From NCBI RefSeq assembly GCF_009296315.1, contig NZ_WHLY01000002.1, positions 4,934,501 to 4,998,500 on the forward strand: DNA of 64,000 bases, written 5' to 3'. The position numbers and the translations under genes were made by a program. This document shows, in pieces, positions 15,836-25,208 of this stretch. This DNA is from Salmonirosea aquatica (GTDB lineage Bacteria > Bacteroidota > Bacteroidia > Cytophagales > Spirosomataceae). Within the stretch, counting starts at the first letter, position 1. Each line of letters starts with the position of its first letter. The notes under the pieces are model-generated. The model saw only the letters and a list, made by a program, of their open reading frames with translations. It was not told where the DNA came from and ran no database searches.

Positions 15836-17062
15836 CTACTCCCTACGGATCGCCTCCACCGGATCGAGTCGGGCGGCGCGCAAGGCGGGGTAGGTACCGA
15901 ATACGATCCCCACTACGATAGCGACTATCGAAATAATTAAAAACGTATTCCAGGTATAGGCTGCCTGAAAGGGTACCTTGGTCAGGGCTTTTACGATGGG
16001 TACAATGACCAGCGTACCGGCCACGCCGGTGAGCAGCCCCAGCAAGCTGCCAAAGGTGGAAATGGTGACCGACTCGGAAAGGAATTCCAAAAGAATATCG
16101 CGCCTTTTTGCTCCTACGGCTTTGCGGACACCAATTTCGGCGGTACGCTCCGACACCGAAATCAGCAGGACGTTCATGACTCCGATGCCCCCAACCAGTA
16201 CCGAAATGCCCACAATGAAGCCCATAATGACCCGGAACACCAGAAAACCCTGCGCGGCCTGCTGTACCCGGAATTCGTTGGTCATCACGGTAAAATTTTC
16301 TTTTCCATGGGGGACATTTTTTTCAAGCCACGCTACTATCTGTGCTTTAAGAGCCGGTACGTCTTCTACGTTTTTAGCTTCCAGTCCATAATCCAAAGGA
16401 GTAGTTCGCAGTTCGGCCTCCGAAATCCGCGAAACCGGAAAGTAAATACGCGCCGGACGCAAGCTGTCGGCTTCTGTGATGCCGATAATCGTAAGTACCT
16501 GCGCACCGGCCAACACTTTTTTTCCAAGTACATCCGAAAGCTTCCCTGGGCCTGCGGCTTTTTTGGCGAAGGTTTCATTCACTACCGCAACGGATCGCTT
16601 CTCGGTCAGGTCAGCATCCGTGAAGGTGGTCCCGTGGCTGATTTTTGCGTTAGGTTCAAGGGTAGGTAGGGTACCACTCAACATGGCCCCGATGCGCTGG
16701 GTGTCACCTTGCATGGTTACTTCCCGGCCCTGTCGGGTTACCATATATTTTTCGCTGGGTAGCGTTAAGTCTTGGTGCAGTAGATTGATTTGCTGGTAAT
16801 CCAGCAGCGGGAAGGTATCCTTACGAACCCGGATGCCGTTGACCACTTTGTCGGGCTTGTTATAGATGGCGATGGATTTGAGCGAGGTGGTTTTATTGAT
16901 CTGCTCGTTGGCATACTGCTCCATGCCATCGATGAGCGACAGGATTCCCACCAGCGAAGCTACCCCGATGACAATGCCCAACACGGAGAGTACCGTATGG
17001 AAAAAACGCGATCGGATGGTACTGATGGCCGATGAGAACGAGATCAGGGTTTTCTTCCACAT
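15836..17062 (-). CDS. MacB/FtsX-type ABC transporter permease
   Basis: An ABC permease with the MacB layout: one N-terminal transmembrane helix (V-L-S-V-L-G-I-V-I-G-V-A-S-L-V-G), a periplasmic core domain, then three C-terminal helices of the FtsX domain with G-G-I-G-V-M-N-V-L-L-I-S-V-S-E-R and the conserved E-I-G-V-R-K-A-V-G-A-K. It ends A-R-L-D-P-V-E-A-I-R-R-E, the standard family terminus. The ATG at 17062 fits the usual start; 17131 is an upstream alternative. No ATPase subunit gene is adjacent. Families of this type move lipoproteins, peptides or drugs across the envelope. Confidence 0.88.
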   Translation of the reverse strand: MWKKTLISFSSAISTIRSRFFHTVLSVLGIVIGVASLVGILSLIDGMEQYANEQINKTTSLKSIAIYNKPDKVVNGIRVRKDTFPLLDYQQINLLHQDLTLPSEKYMVTRQGREVTMQGDTQRIGAMLSGTLPTLEPNAKISHGTTFTDADLTEKRSVAVVNETFAKKAAGPGKLSDVLGKKVLAGAQVLTIIGITEADSLRPARIYFPVSRISEAELRTTPLDYGLEAKNVEDVPALKAQIVAWLEKNVPHGKENFTVMTNEFRVQQAAQGFLVFRVIMGFIVGISVLVGGIGVMNVLLISVSERTAEIGVRKAVGAKRRDILLEFLSESVTISTFGSLLGLLTGVAGTLVIVPIVKALTKVPFQAAYTWNTFLIISIVAIVVGIVFGTYPALRAARLDPVEAIRRE

Positions 17063-17217
17063 AAGGCGGGTAAGGATCAGGATGAAGGAGTGGAACGCTA
17101 GTTGGTGGAAATCCTTTACAAATTCAAGCAAAAACAGATGAGTGGGCTAATTTGACGATAAATAAAATCATGTAAGCTTCTTCCAGAGTTTCGTAAGAAA
17201 GCCGGGCTTAGGAAGTG

Positions 17218-17225
17218 TATTTTTG
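17218..17225 (+). promoter_or_regulatory. candidate Bacteroidota -7 box upstream of copA
   Basis: TATTTTTG fits TAnnTTTG and lies 58 bases before the copA ATG. The -33 element is not convincing at standard spacing. No clear metal-regulator operator was found. Confidence 0.33.
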
Positions 17226-17283
17226 TATAACATTAATAAAACGGCCGAATGGCTGATTCTTTCGCCATTCAGCTTCCCAATCT

Positions 17284-19518
17284 ATGGAAACTGAAATTGA
17301 ACACACAACGAAAAAAATGACGCTTCCCGTCACGGGTATGTCGTGCGCGGGTTGTGCCGTGAGCGTAGAATCCATGCTGAAAAGCACGCCGGGCGTCAGC
17401 GATGCCAGCGTCAACTATGCCAATCAATCCGTCCAAGTAAACTTCGATCCGCAACAGGTCAGTCTGAGCGACCTGGATGGCGTGTTGCAGGGCATCGGAT
17501 ACGGTCTGCTACTCGAAGCCGAAGAGGACGACGCCCAGGCCAAACAACAGGAATTGCAGGAAACTCATTACCGGCAGATCAAACGACGTACCATCGGTGC
17601 CGGTGCATTGGCCACTCCGGTGGTAGTACTGGGCATGTTCTTCATGAACCTACCCTATGTCAACTACCTCATGCTGGTGCTTACACTGCCGGTTCTGGTG
17701 TTTTTTGGCAAAGACTTCTTTGTCAATGCCTGGAAGCAGGCCCGGCACGGCAAATCCAATATGGATACGCTGGTGGCCCTCAGCACGGGCATTGCCTTTC
17801 TGTTCAGTACCTTCAACACCCTCTACCCGGAGTACTGGTACACCCGGGGCCTCGAACCGCACGTCTACTTCGAGGCGGCGGCGATCATTATTTTCTTTAT
17901 CCTGCTGGGGAAACTGCTGGAAGAGCGCGCGAAATCCAACACTTCGGATGCGTTGCGCAAACTCATGGATCTGCAACCCAAAATGGTGCGGGTACTACGT
18001 GATGGTCAGGAACAGGAAATCAGTGCCAAAGAAGTCCGCATCGGCGATGAGGTGATTATTCGCTCCGGGGAGAAAATTCCGGTGGATGGAAAAGTGCTTT
18101 CCGGAAATTCCTTTGTGGACGAAAGCCTGATGACCGGCGAGCCACTTCCCGCGGAGAAAAAGCCCGGTACTGAGGTGTTTGCCGGTACCCTCAATCAGCA
18201 GGGGAGTTTTAGTTTCCAGGCCGAAAAGGTAGGCAAGCAAACCGTGCTGGCGCAAATCATAAAAACGGTAAAAGAAGCACAGGGCAGCAAGGCACCCGTG
18301 CAGCGGCTGGTAGATAAAATCGCCGGCATCTTTGTGCCCGTGGTACTCGGGGTGGCTGTCCTGACTTTCGTAATATGGATGCTGGCGGGCGGTGAAAATG
18401 CCCTCACGCACGCGCTACTGGCATCGGTGTCGGTGCTGGTCATTGCCTGTCCCTGCGCCCTGGGCCTGGCCACGCCCACGGCCATTATGGTAGGGGTGGG
18501 TAAGGGCGCCGAAAACAATATCCTGATCCGTGATGCCGAAAGTCTGGAAATTGCGCATAAGGTGGAGGCGGTAGTGCTGGACAAAACAGGTACCCTCACC
18601 GAAGGCCGCCCGCGGGTAAGTGGGTGGCACTGGGCTGACGGCTTGGCCCATACGGAGCGTCATGCCGCGGCCATCCGGGCCATTGAAGCCCGCTCGGAGC
18701 ATCCGCTGGCGCAGGCTATTGCGGCTTTTGAGGCCGAAGGTACCCTTCCGAAAGTTGAAAGTTTCCAGTCCGTGACCGGAAATGGCGTGGAGGGCCTGGT
18801 GCATGGTGAACGCTATGTGATAGGTACCCCCGCTTTTTTGGAAAGCCAGCGTGTGCAAGCCGACACCAGCCTGACGAAATTAGAAGGTACCCTCCGCGAG
18901 CAGGCTCAGACCGTGATCGGGGTAGGGTGGAAGGAAAGGCAGATTGCCCTCATTGCCCTGGCCGATCAATTGAAAACTACCTCGGCCGAAGCCGTACAAA
19001 AACTGCAAAAGCAGGGCATCGACGTATACATGCTGACGGGCGACAACGCTCAAACGGCCGCGCAGGTAGCGCATCAGGTGGGTATTACGCACTTCGTGGC
19101 CGAAGTGAAGCCACAGGATAAAATGGACTTTGTCAAAAAACTGCAGGCCGAAGGCAAAACCGTAGCCATGGTGGGCGACGGCATTAACGACTCGCAGGCC
19201 TTAGCCCAAGCCAACCTCAGCGTAGCGATGGGCCGGGGTTCCGATGTAGCCATGGATGTGGCGAAAATGACCCTCATCACGTCGGACCTGCTGGCTCTGC
19301 CCAAGGCCCTCCGCTTATCGGGCCGCACGGTGACTACCATCCGGCAGAATCTGTTCTGGGCCTTTATCTACAATCTGATCGGCATTCCACTGGCAGCGGG
19401 GGTACTGTATCCGGTCAATAGTTTTCTCCTGAATCCCATGATTGCCGGGGCGGCGATGGCACTGAGTTCGGTGTCGGTGGTGATGAATAGTCTGCGCCTG
19501 CGGGGATTGCGGTTGTGA
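17284..19518 (+). CDS. copA: copper-exporting P1B-type ATPase CopA
   Basis: A 744-aa heavy-metal ATPase. It has one N-terminal HMA domain with G-M-S-C-A-G-C (C21, C24), membrane motif C-P-C (389-391), phosphorylation Asp D433 in D-K-T-G-T, an S-E-H-P-L motif, and [11 protein letters not shown] with one HMA domain is typical of Cu(I) exporters. All core motifs are intact and the length is normal. It pumps copper from cytoplasm to periplasm. It stands alone about 20 kb from the metal operon at 38103-42430, which could handle periplasmic and outer-membrane steps. Confidence 0.94.
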   Translation: METEIEHTTKKMTLPVTGMSCAGCAVSVESMLKSTPGVSDASVNYANQSVQVNFDPQQVSLSDLDGVLQGIGYGLLLEAEEDDAQAKQQELQETHYRQIKRRTIGAGALATPVVVLGMFFMNLPYVNYLMLVLTLPVLVFFGKDFFVNAWKQARHGKSNMDTLVALSTGIAFLFSTFNTLYPEYWYTRGLEPHVYFEAAAIIIFFILLGKLLEERAKSNTSDALRKLMDLQPKMVRVLRDGQEQEISAKEVRIGDEVIIRSGEKIPVDGKVLSGNSFVDESLMTGEPLPAEKKPGTEVFAGTLNQQGSFSFQAEKVGKQTVLAQIIKTVKEAQGSKAPVQRLVDKIAGIFVPVVLGVAVLTFVIWMLAGGENALTHALLASVSVLVIACPCALGLATPTAIMVGVGKGAENNILIRDAESLEIAHKVEAVVLDKTGTLTEGRPRVSGWHWADGLAHTERHAAAIRAIEARSEHPLAQAIAAFEAEGTLPKVESFQSVTGNGVEGLVHGERYVIGTPAFLESQRVQADTSLTKLEGTLREQAQTVIGVGWKERQIALIALADQLKTTSAEAVQKLQKQGIDVYMLTGDNAQTAAQVAHQVGITHFVAEVKPQDKMDFVKKLQAEGKTVAMVGDGINDSQALAQANLSVAMGRGSDVAMDVAKMTLITSDLLALPKALRLSGRTVTTIRQNLFWAFIYNLIGIPLAAGVLYPVNSFLLNPMIAGAAMALSSVSVVMNSLRLRGLRL

Positions 19519-19568
19519 AGGGGGCAGAGTTCTTTACCAACTTGGTCATCAGGTACCTGTCATATAGT

Positions 19569-20966
19569 TCATTCCAATACTTTCTTTGATTCAGAAAGGA
19601 ACTCATCGAGTGCTGTTCTGCTGAACCATTGCCCATTTTTGAATACGCCTGCGATCATTTTGGTATGGTCGATATTCTCCAATGGATTTTGGTTCAAAAG
19701 TACCAGGTCGGCATCCATGCCTTTCTTGATGCGTCCTTTTTGCGGCAGCCCTAGGTAGTCAGCCGGATGTACGGTGGCGGTTTGTAAAGCCGCAAACGGA
19801 CTCAGTCCCGCATCAACAAATGTCCTCAATTCGTCATGAATGGAAAAGCCAGTCATCAGAAACCACTCCGGCGAGTCCGAACCTGCCATGAGGGGTACCT
19901 CCGCTTCCCACAGACTTTTGGTCAGCTTTTTCCTGATAGCGACATACTTCTCGATACTCTCCGGGGGAATGGGCATTTTGCGCTGCAACTGCATGACCCG
20001 CCATCGTTCCGGCAAAATGGCCTGTGGTATATAGCCAAAATCGGGTTTGCTTCTGTAATGATCTTCGGTAAAAGAAGCTCCAAAACAGGAGATAAAAAAG
20101 TAGTTGGTAGGACAGACGTAAATTCCTGATTTTTTGACCATTTGACTCAAAGCGGGAATCTTACTTTCGTCGAGGTAGGGTACCGTATTCCAGGCATTCA
20201 TACGCCACAGATTCATATCCGAAACCGATTCGCCGTGGTTGTAGCTGGTGTCCGGTAGCAGCGTATCAATGAATTCGTCCATGTGGTCGATCTGCTCGCC
20301 GGCCGCCAGGGCAACGGGCAATTTTACTTTCGGTCCGACATGCCCTACCACCTTAATCCCGACCTCTTTGGCCGTTTTGTTGATCGCATCAAAGGCGGGC
20401 CGATCGACCATGAATGTTATTTTGATAGCATCGTACCCTTCCTTTTTGAACCGCCTGACGGCATCCTCTGCTTTCGCGGGGGTATCCACAACCGCATAAT
20501 TCCGGAAGGTGGTATCCCACGGCCAACGCCCCACCAATTGCGGACTGGCCACCACCAGGTCGGGGCCTAACCACCGCTTTTCCCGGACGCTCTGGCGCGC
20601 CTGCAAGTAATTGGGGTGCCCCGCCATGATGCGGACCATAGTCAGGCCGTTGGCCAGCATTACTTTGAGTTCTGCCTCAATGGTGTTTTTATACTCGCCC
20701 TGCTCATTGAAAAAATGGGCGTGCATATCACTTAGTCCTGGCATCAGGAACTTGCCTTTTCCGTCGATAATCTGAAAACCATTGGGAATGGTTATCTGGG
20801 CAGCCGAGCCGATTTCGATGATCTTCCCATTTTCCATCAGCAGCGTCTGGTTTTCCAGGGTAATTCCCTGATCCATGGGAATGATGGAAACTTTCTCAAT
20901 GGCATATTTTTGCGAAAATGCCTGTATGCTGATCAACAGCAGGGTAAAAAGGCGGATGCATTTCAT
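19569..20966 (-). CDS. secreted amidohydrolase (imidazolonepropionase-like)
   Basis: A protein of about 465 aa with a signal peptide (M-K-C-I-R-L-F, ending A-F-S-Q), then the composite amidohydrolase fold. It shows metal-binding D-M-H-A-H-F near residue 80, a V-G-H-V-G histidine, and the late A-G-S-D-S-P-E-W with the catalytic Asp. The last residues form the small beta domain (K-G-M-D-A-D-L-V-L-L-N-Q-N-P-L-E-N-I). Relatives include prolidases, imidazolonepropionases and dipeptidases; substrate cannot be told. I use ATG 20966, where the signal peptide begins. Confidence 0.85.
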   Translation of the reverse strand: MKCIRLFTLLLISIQAFSQKYAIEKVSIIPMDQGITLENQTLLMENGKIIEIGSAAQITIPNGFQIIDGKGKFLMPGLSDMHAHFFNEQGEYKNTIEAELKVMLANGLTMVRIMAGHPNYLQARQSVREKRWLGPDLVVASPQLVGRWPWDTTFRNYAVVDTPAKAEDAVRRFKKEGYDAIKITFMVDRPAFDAINKTAKEVGIKVVGHVGPKVKLPVALAAGEQIDHMDEFIDTLLPDTSYNHGESVSDMNLWRMNAWNTVPYLDESKIPALSQMVKKSGIYVCPTNYFFISCFGASFTEDHYRSKPDFGYIPQAILPERWRVMQLQRKMPIPPESIEKYVAIRKKLTKSLWEAEVPLMAGSDSPEWFLMTGFSIHDELRTFVDAGLSPFAALQTATVHPADYLGLPQKGRIKKGMDADLVLLNQNPLENIDHTKMIAGVFKNGQWFSRTALDEFLSESKKVLE

Positions 20967-21249
20967 GGAATTTAGAATTAAGATGCCTGTTGATAACATT
21001 TGAAAGTAACCTATAATCCTGAACTAAATCTCAGAAAAGATACAAAGAGTAGTATCCAAATCCTACCCCAAAAGCAGCCAGAGTTATTTTTTGAAAACCC
21101 AATTATCCGGATTCGCTTGCACAAAGCTTAGGCGGAACTACATAAAATTTTCTTGTGACAGGTTCGGAATTTAGTTTTTTTATATTTACTTTGTAATTCA
21201 AAGTACTTTATTGTACATAGCTCAATCCTGAATTCCAGCAATCAGGACA
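20967..21249. other. intergenic region between divergent genes
   Basis: This divergent AT-rich spacer separates the amidohydrolase (-) and the DoxX-like gene (+). It holds TTACTTTG at 21186-21193, five of six specified positions of the TAnnTTTG box, 57 bases before the plus-strand ATG. Nothing else could be supported. Confidence 0.4.
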
Positions 21250-22035
21250 ATGGATGAGAAAAAAACCAAAATTAGTCCGTGGCCTTCAACTCAATTTGAT
21301 CTTATGGATATCCTAAGCAGGCTTAGCCGTGCATACATTGAAGCAAAGGGAAACAGGTGGTTTCATTACTTTGCCGTTTTCTGTCGCTTCATGCTGGCCT
21401 TGGGATTTGTTATATCAGGAATTGTAAAAATCAAGGGAGAACGGTTTGCCAGCGGCTTATCGGTCAATAATCCGATGGGGCATTATCTGGAAGCACTTCA
21501 CCACACAGAATTCTATTATACCTTCATCGGCATTTCGCAGCTGATCATCGCGCTTTTGCTGCTTTTCCGAAGAACGGCAGCGCTTGGGGCGATGCTGTAT
21601 TTTCCCGTTATCCTGAATATCTGTGTTCTGGCGTACGCCGTCCGGTTTGAGGGCACCCGTATCACTACCTTCATGCTGCTGGCCAGTTTATACTTAGTAG
21701 TATGGTACTACGACCGCATTAAATACATTTTACCCTTCCAACCGATTGGGAATGCGGATGAACCGGCCAGGAAAGTACCCCTGAGCAACCAATTCTCGTT
21801 TCTGTTTTTCGGGTTGGTGATTGCGACGCTGGCGACTGTGGTAGTAGTCAATGTGTATCTCTACGACATCCGACCCGGTAATTCACAGGAAGAATGCACC
21901 AATGGATGTCCAGGCAATGAGGATCCGGTTGCCTGCCAGGAATTTTGTGATTGTCTTTACAATAAGGGAAAACTGATTGACGAGTGCCTGGCCAATTATA
22001 ACAAAGCGCTGGAAGAGCGTACCAAGCCGCAGTAA
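21250..22035 (+). CDS. DoxX-like membrane protein with Cys-rich tail
   Basis: A 261-aa membrane protein. Four helices resemble the DoxX/MauE-like fold (from about residue 42: C-R-F-M-L-A-L-G-F-V-I-S-G-I-V-K; later S-Q-L-I-I-A-L-L-L-L-F and L-L-A-S-L-Y-L-V-V-W-Y). A fifth hydrophobic helix follows at about residues 183-205. The tail after it has six cysteines in about 35 residues (E-C-T-N-G-C, A-C-Q-E-F-C-D-C, D-E-C-L), unusual for DoxX. DoxX-like proteins are linked to membrane redox or terminal oxidases. The tail may form disulphides outside the membrane or bind a metal. Stop is at 22033-22035. Confidence 0.75.
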   Translation: MDEKKTKISPWPSTQFDLMDILSRLSRAYIEAKGNRWFHYFAVFCRFMLALGFVISGIVKIKGERFASGLSVNNPMGHYLEALHHTEFYYTFIGISQLIIALLLLFRRTAALGAMLYFPVILNICVLAYAVRFEGTRITTFMLLASLYLVVWYYDRIKYILPFQPIGNADEPARKVPLSNQFSFLFFGLVIATLATVVVVNVYLYDIRPGNSQEECTNGCPGNEDPVACQEFCDCLYNKGKLIDECLANYNKALEERTKPQ

Positions 22036-22069
22036 AGATTCAGAAATTCCTGAAATCAGAATTACCAGG

Positions 22070-22156
22070 GTGGTTCTGTTCATTGCTCTACTTTTCGGGT
22101 CGTTGGTCTACATTATTTCCTTGGTCCCCGATTTTTTACGTCCTTTATATTCGTAA
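22070..22156 (+). CDS. possible 28-aa single-helix membrane peptide
   Basis: A GTG at 22070 opens a short frame reading V-L-F-I-A-L-L-F-G-S-L-V-Y-I-I-S-L-V, then P-D-F-L-R-P-L-Y-S and a stop at 22154-22156. This is one clean transmembrane segment between the DoxX-like gene and the LytS kinase. The frame is open further upstream within the DoxX gene. There is no independent support for translation. Confidence 0.2.
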   Translation: MVLFIALLFGSLVYIISLVPDFLRPLYS

Positions 22157-22191
22157 TCAGCGCCCTGAGTATCAGGCAAGAATCATACGAT

Positions 22192-23265
22192 ATGGATTTT
22201 CTGGACCGCCCCATACGACTTCCCCTGGCTGACCGTCGCGTGCCCCTGCGCTACGCAGTGGTTCATGCTGCTTACTGGGTGCTGGTGACAGGATTCTTTC
22301 TCTACGAAAGGCGTTTTTTGATTGTCAAGGCTAACCTGCCCTACTTCTTGGTATGTGTGGTGAGTAGGGTGGGGCTTCTGATGGGGATTGCCTACCTGAA
22401 TATCCATTACTACATGCCCCGGTACCTTAGGGCGAAGCGCTACCTGCTCTATTGCCTGGTGGTTTTGCTGTCTGTTCTGGCCTACCTATTGATACAAAGT
22501 CTGCTTGATTTCTATCTGTATGGCTTTGTGGTAGGGCCGCTGCGCGGCAGCCGGCTGATCGAAACGATATCGTATATTTTTTTCAGCACCGTATGGTACC
22601 TGTGGTTGATGGTGGCCCTGAAACTGAGCCTGGACTGGTACGAGCAGCAGCGGGTTTTGCAGCGGATTGCGGTAGAGAAATTACAGGCCGAAGTCAACTA
22701 CCTGCGCTCCCAGGTAAACCCGCACTTTCTGTTCAATATTCTCAATAGCCTCTACGCTCTTACCCTCAAAAAATCCGATCTGGCCCCAGAGGTGGTACTG
22801 AAGCTATCAGAAATGATGGGGTACATGCTCTACGATAGCGACGACCTGCGGGTACCCCTCGTCCAGGAGATCAGCTATTTGCAGAACTACATGGAGCTGG
22901 AAAAGCTGCGCTGCGGCGATGCTTCGGAAATTTCGCTGGACATACAGGGGAATCTGAACGGGCAGGAAATTGCACCCCTGCTGCTATTGCCGCTGGTGGA
23001 GAATGCCTTTAAACATGGCATCGAAAAGCGCTTGGGCCGAGCCTGGATGCATGGTACCCTGGCAGTTGACCATTCGGCACTGGCTCTGACGGTCGAGAAC
23101 AGCAAACCGGCGATTAGCCCCAAAAACAAAAACGGGGGCATTGGCCTGACTAACCTCCGCAAAAGGCTGGAATTGCTGTACCCCGGTCGGTATTCGCTGC
23201 ATATCGAAGAAAAACTGGAATCGTACAAAGCCGATTTACACATCTCCTTTTCCGAAAAAGGATAA
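22192..23265 (+). CDS. LytS/YehU-type sensor histidine kinase
   Basis: A 357-aa kinase with four N-terminal transmembrane helices (residues about 25-150). The His_kinase domain follows with the hallmark Q-V-N-P-H-F-L-F-N-I-L-N-S-L-Y, then an HATPase domain with L-P-L-V-E-N-A-F-K-H-G and G-G-I-G-L-T-N-L-R-K-R-L-E-L-L-Y-P. This family pairs with LytTR response regulators. Its partner is at 24351-25067, separated by a kelch-repeat gene, all on the plus strand with short gaps. The input signal is unknown and the sensor is wholly membrane-embedded. Confidence 0.93.
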   Translation: MDFLDRPIRLPLADRRVPLRYAVVHAAYWVLVTGFFLYERRFLIVKANLPYFLVCVVSRVGLLMGIAYLNIHYYMPRYLRAKRYLLYCLVVLLSVLAYLLIQSLLDFYLYGFVVGPLRGSRLIETISYIFFSTVWYLWLMVALKLSLDWYEQQRVLQRIAVEKLQAEVNYLRSQVNPHFLFNILNSLYALTLKKSDLAPEVVLKLSEMMGYMLYDSDDLRVPLVQEISYLQNYMELEKLRCGDASEISLDIQGNLNGQEIAPLLLLPLVENAFKHGIEKRLGRAWMHGTLAVDHSALALTVENSKPAISPKNKNGGIGLTNLRKRLELLYPGRYSLHIEEKLESYKADLHISFSEKG

Positions 23266-23304
23266 TTCATAAAATCATTTCTTACACACTTAAACCACCT
23301 AGCC

Positions 23305-24342
23305 ATGACTTACCGTAATTCCCTGATTACCGTCACTTTGCTGGCACTAATCCCGGTGCTGATTTACCCTATTAACGAGGGTGAGGAGATTCCTGAGAGA
23401 CAAGCGTATGAAGTAGCCAAAAGCCCCGCCAAGTACGAATGGTCCCAAATTCTGCCCTTTGGCAACGGGACACATCAGTATGAGTGGAAACCGGGTACCT
23501 ATCCGATGGGACTCAAACCGCTGGTGGCGTTTAAAGGTAACCTGTGGATGATCGGACAAAAAGCATCCTGGTCGTCGGTAGACGGTATCCACTGGACCCA
23601 TCATCCCAAAAATGACTGGGGCGAGCGCATCACGATGACCAGCGTTTTTTTTGACAATACCCTTTGGATATACGGCGGTATGCGGTACCAGGAACGAGAA
23701 CTAATGAATGAAGTCTGGTTTACGAAAGATGGTATTCAGTGGCAGCAGGCCAAAAACGCCGCCTGGGAGCCCCGAAAAGGGCACGAAGTAGTCGAATTCA
23801 AAGGCAAATTGTGGCTGTTTGGCGGGGTGAGTAAGGTTTCAAAAGACTTCGAATCGCTGGAAATGAAAAACGATGTATGGTCTTCTGTTGATGGTATTCA
23901 GTGGACCAAAGAGGTGGATCACGCCCCCTGGTCGCCACGCGATTCGCCCCAGGTGCTTGTGTTGCACGACACGTTATACCTCCTTAGCGGGCAGGGCCTG
24001 GCGGATGTGTGGCAGTCGGTGGATGGCAAAAACTGGACGCAGCTTACCGCTCATGCCCCCTGGAAGGAAAGGTTTGATAGCGGTGCCGTGGTATTTGATG
24101 ACCAGTTGTGGGTATTCGGCGGGCGCAATACCAACCCCGACCATCATCTGGCCGCTCAGAACGATGTGTGGTTTTCTGATAATGGCAGGCAATGGGTGCG
24201 GCAGACCGAACACGCCCCCTGGACGGTGCGGAGCGGTGGCAATAGCGTGGTGTTCAAAGACCGGCTCTGGCTGTACAGCGGCAAGCATACGGGAGGCAAT
24301 CCGGTGTGGAAGGGAGATATTTGGGCGCTGAAGCAGATTTGA
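23305..24342 (+). CDS. secreted kelch-type beta-propeller protein
   Basis: A 345-aa protein with an N-terminal signal or anchor (S-L-I-T-V-T-L-L-A-L-I-P-V-L-I), then about six kelch-like blades. They show L-W-I-Y-G-G, L-W-L-F-G-G, L-W-V-F-G-G and L-W-L-Y-S-G, alternating with a repeated V-W-x-S-x-D-G-x-x-W signature (W-S-S-V-D-G-I-H-W-T, W-S-S-V-D-G-I-Q-W-T, W-Q-S-V-D-G-K-N-W-T). It lies between the LytS kinase (39 bases upstream) and the LytTR regulator (8 bases downstream), so it is probably co-expressed. It could be a periplasmic input or ligand-binding partner of the membrane kinase; that is inference. Confidence 0.82.
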   Translation: MTYRNSLITVTLLALIPVLIYPINEGEEIPERQAYEVAKSPAKYEWSQILPFGNGTHQYEWKPGTYPMGLKPLVAFKGNLWMIGQKASWSSVDGIHWTHHPKNDWGERITMTSVFFDNTLWIYGGMRYQERELMNEVWFTKDGIQWQQAKNAAWEPRKGHEVVEFKGKLWLFGGVSKVSKDFESLEMKNDVWSSVDGIQWTKEVDHAPWSPRDSPQVLVLHDTLYLLSGQGLADVWQSVDGKNWTQLTAHAPWKERFDSGAVVFDDQLWVFGGRNTNPDHHLAAQNDVWFSDNGRQWVRQTEHAPWTVRSGGNSVVFKDRLWLYSGKHTGGNPVWKGDIWALKQI

Positions 24343-24350
24343 AATAGCCT

Positions 24351-25067
24351 ATGCTTTGCTGTGTAGTACTTGACGATGAGCCGCTGGCCCGCGAGGTGTT
24401 GGAAGGGTACCTGGCCCTGCTGGATTATATCGGTTCGGTAATCCCGTTTGGTTCAACCGCAGAAGCGTTGACCTATCTCAAAGATCACGAGGTTGATGTG
24501 CTGTTTCTGGATATAGAAATGCCGGCTATGAACGGTCTGGATTTTCTCCGATCCTTGGAAAATCCTCCCGTCACGGTATTCACCACCGCCTACCGCAACT
24601 ACGCCTTCGAAGGCTTCGAACTGGGCGTAATCGATTTTCTACTAAAACCCATCGCTTATCCCCGCTTCGTGCAGGCCATCGAAAAGATCCGCGACTTCTA
24701 TTCTCTGCGCGAACAGTCCGCCGACCTGGAAGCGAACCCGCCAGACGATCAGGCCGAAACCATCATTGTGAAAAGCGGCGTGCAACGCATCCGACTCGAC
24801 CTGGCGGATGTGCTGTACATACAGGGCCTGAAAGACTACGCTCTGATCTACACAACGACCAGCAAAATCGTGCTGAAGGGTTCCATAAAAACCATGTATG
24901 CACTCTTTCCACCTCCGCAGTTTTTACGAATCCATAAATCATTCATTGTGGCGGTTCCCCGAGTCACGCGACTGGAACGGAATCGACTGCTGATGGATGG
25001 ACTGGCGATCCCCCTGGGTAGGTCATACCGGGCGGATGCGGAGAGGGTACTTCTCAACGTCCGCTAG
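24351..25067 (+). CDS. LytTR-family response regulator
   Basis: A 238-aa regulator. The receiver domain spans residues about 1-120, with phospho-acceptor Asp in V-L-F-L-D-I-E-M-P, the conserved T in V-F-T-T-A-Y and K in L-L-K-P-I. The LytTR DNA-binding domain is about 135-238, with I-Q-G-L-K-D-Y-A-L-I-Y, F-L-R-I-H-K-S-F-I-V and I-P-L-G-R-S-Y-R. It is the expected partner of the LytS kinase at 22192. It ends the three-gene operon, and the hairpin at 25068-25089 follows directly. Confidence 0.94.
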   Translation: MLCCVVLDDEPLAREVLEGYLALLDYIGSVIPFGSTAEALTYLKDHEVDVLFLDIEMPAMNGLDFLRSLENPPVTVFTTAYRNYAFEGFELGVIDFLLKPIAYPRFVQAIEKIRDFYSLREQSADLEANPPDDQAETIIVKSGVQRIRLDLADVLYIQGLKDYALIYTTTSKIVLKGSIKTMYALFPPPQFLRIHKSFIVAVPRVTRLERNRLLMDGLAIPLGRSYRADAERVLLNVR

Positions 25068-25089
25068 CGGACAGGTTCTGTCCGTTTTT
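25068..25089 (+). terminator. rho-independent terminator of the LytS/LytTR operon
   Basis: A 7-bp GC-rich stem (25068-25074 with 25078-25084), a 3-base loop and five Ts (25085-25089) begin right after the stop codon. An overlapping perfect palindrome, GTCCGCTAGCGGAC, contains the stop codon itself. Confidence 0.85.
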
Positions 25090-25208
25090 GGACAGTAGGG
25101 ATGCATATAGATAAAATCCAACTGATTTATAATCAGCAAGTTGTTCGTATTGAAATAGTATGGCACTGGATTAGTACGACAAAATAGAGACAAATAGAAA
25201 CAAGGAGC

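Noticed and set aside
17284-19518. Treating copA as part of the metal operon
   Set aside because: It lies about 19 kb from the operon; a shared regulon is possible but not visible in the sequence.
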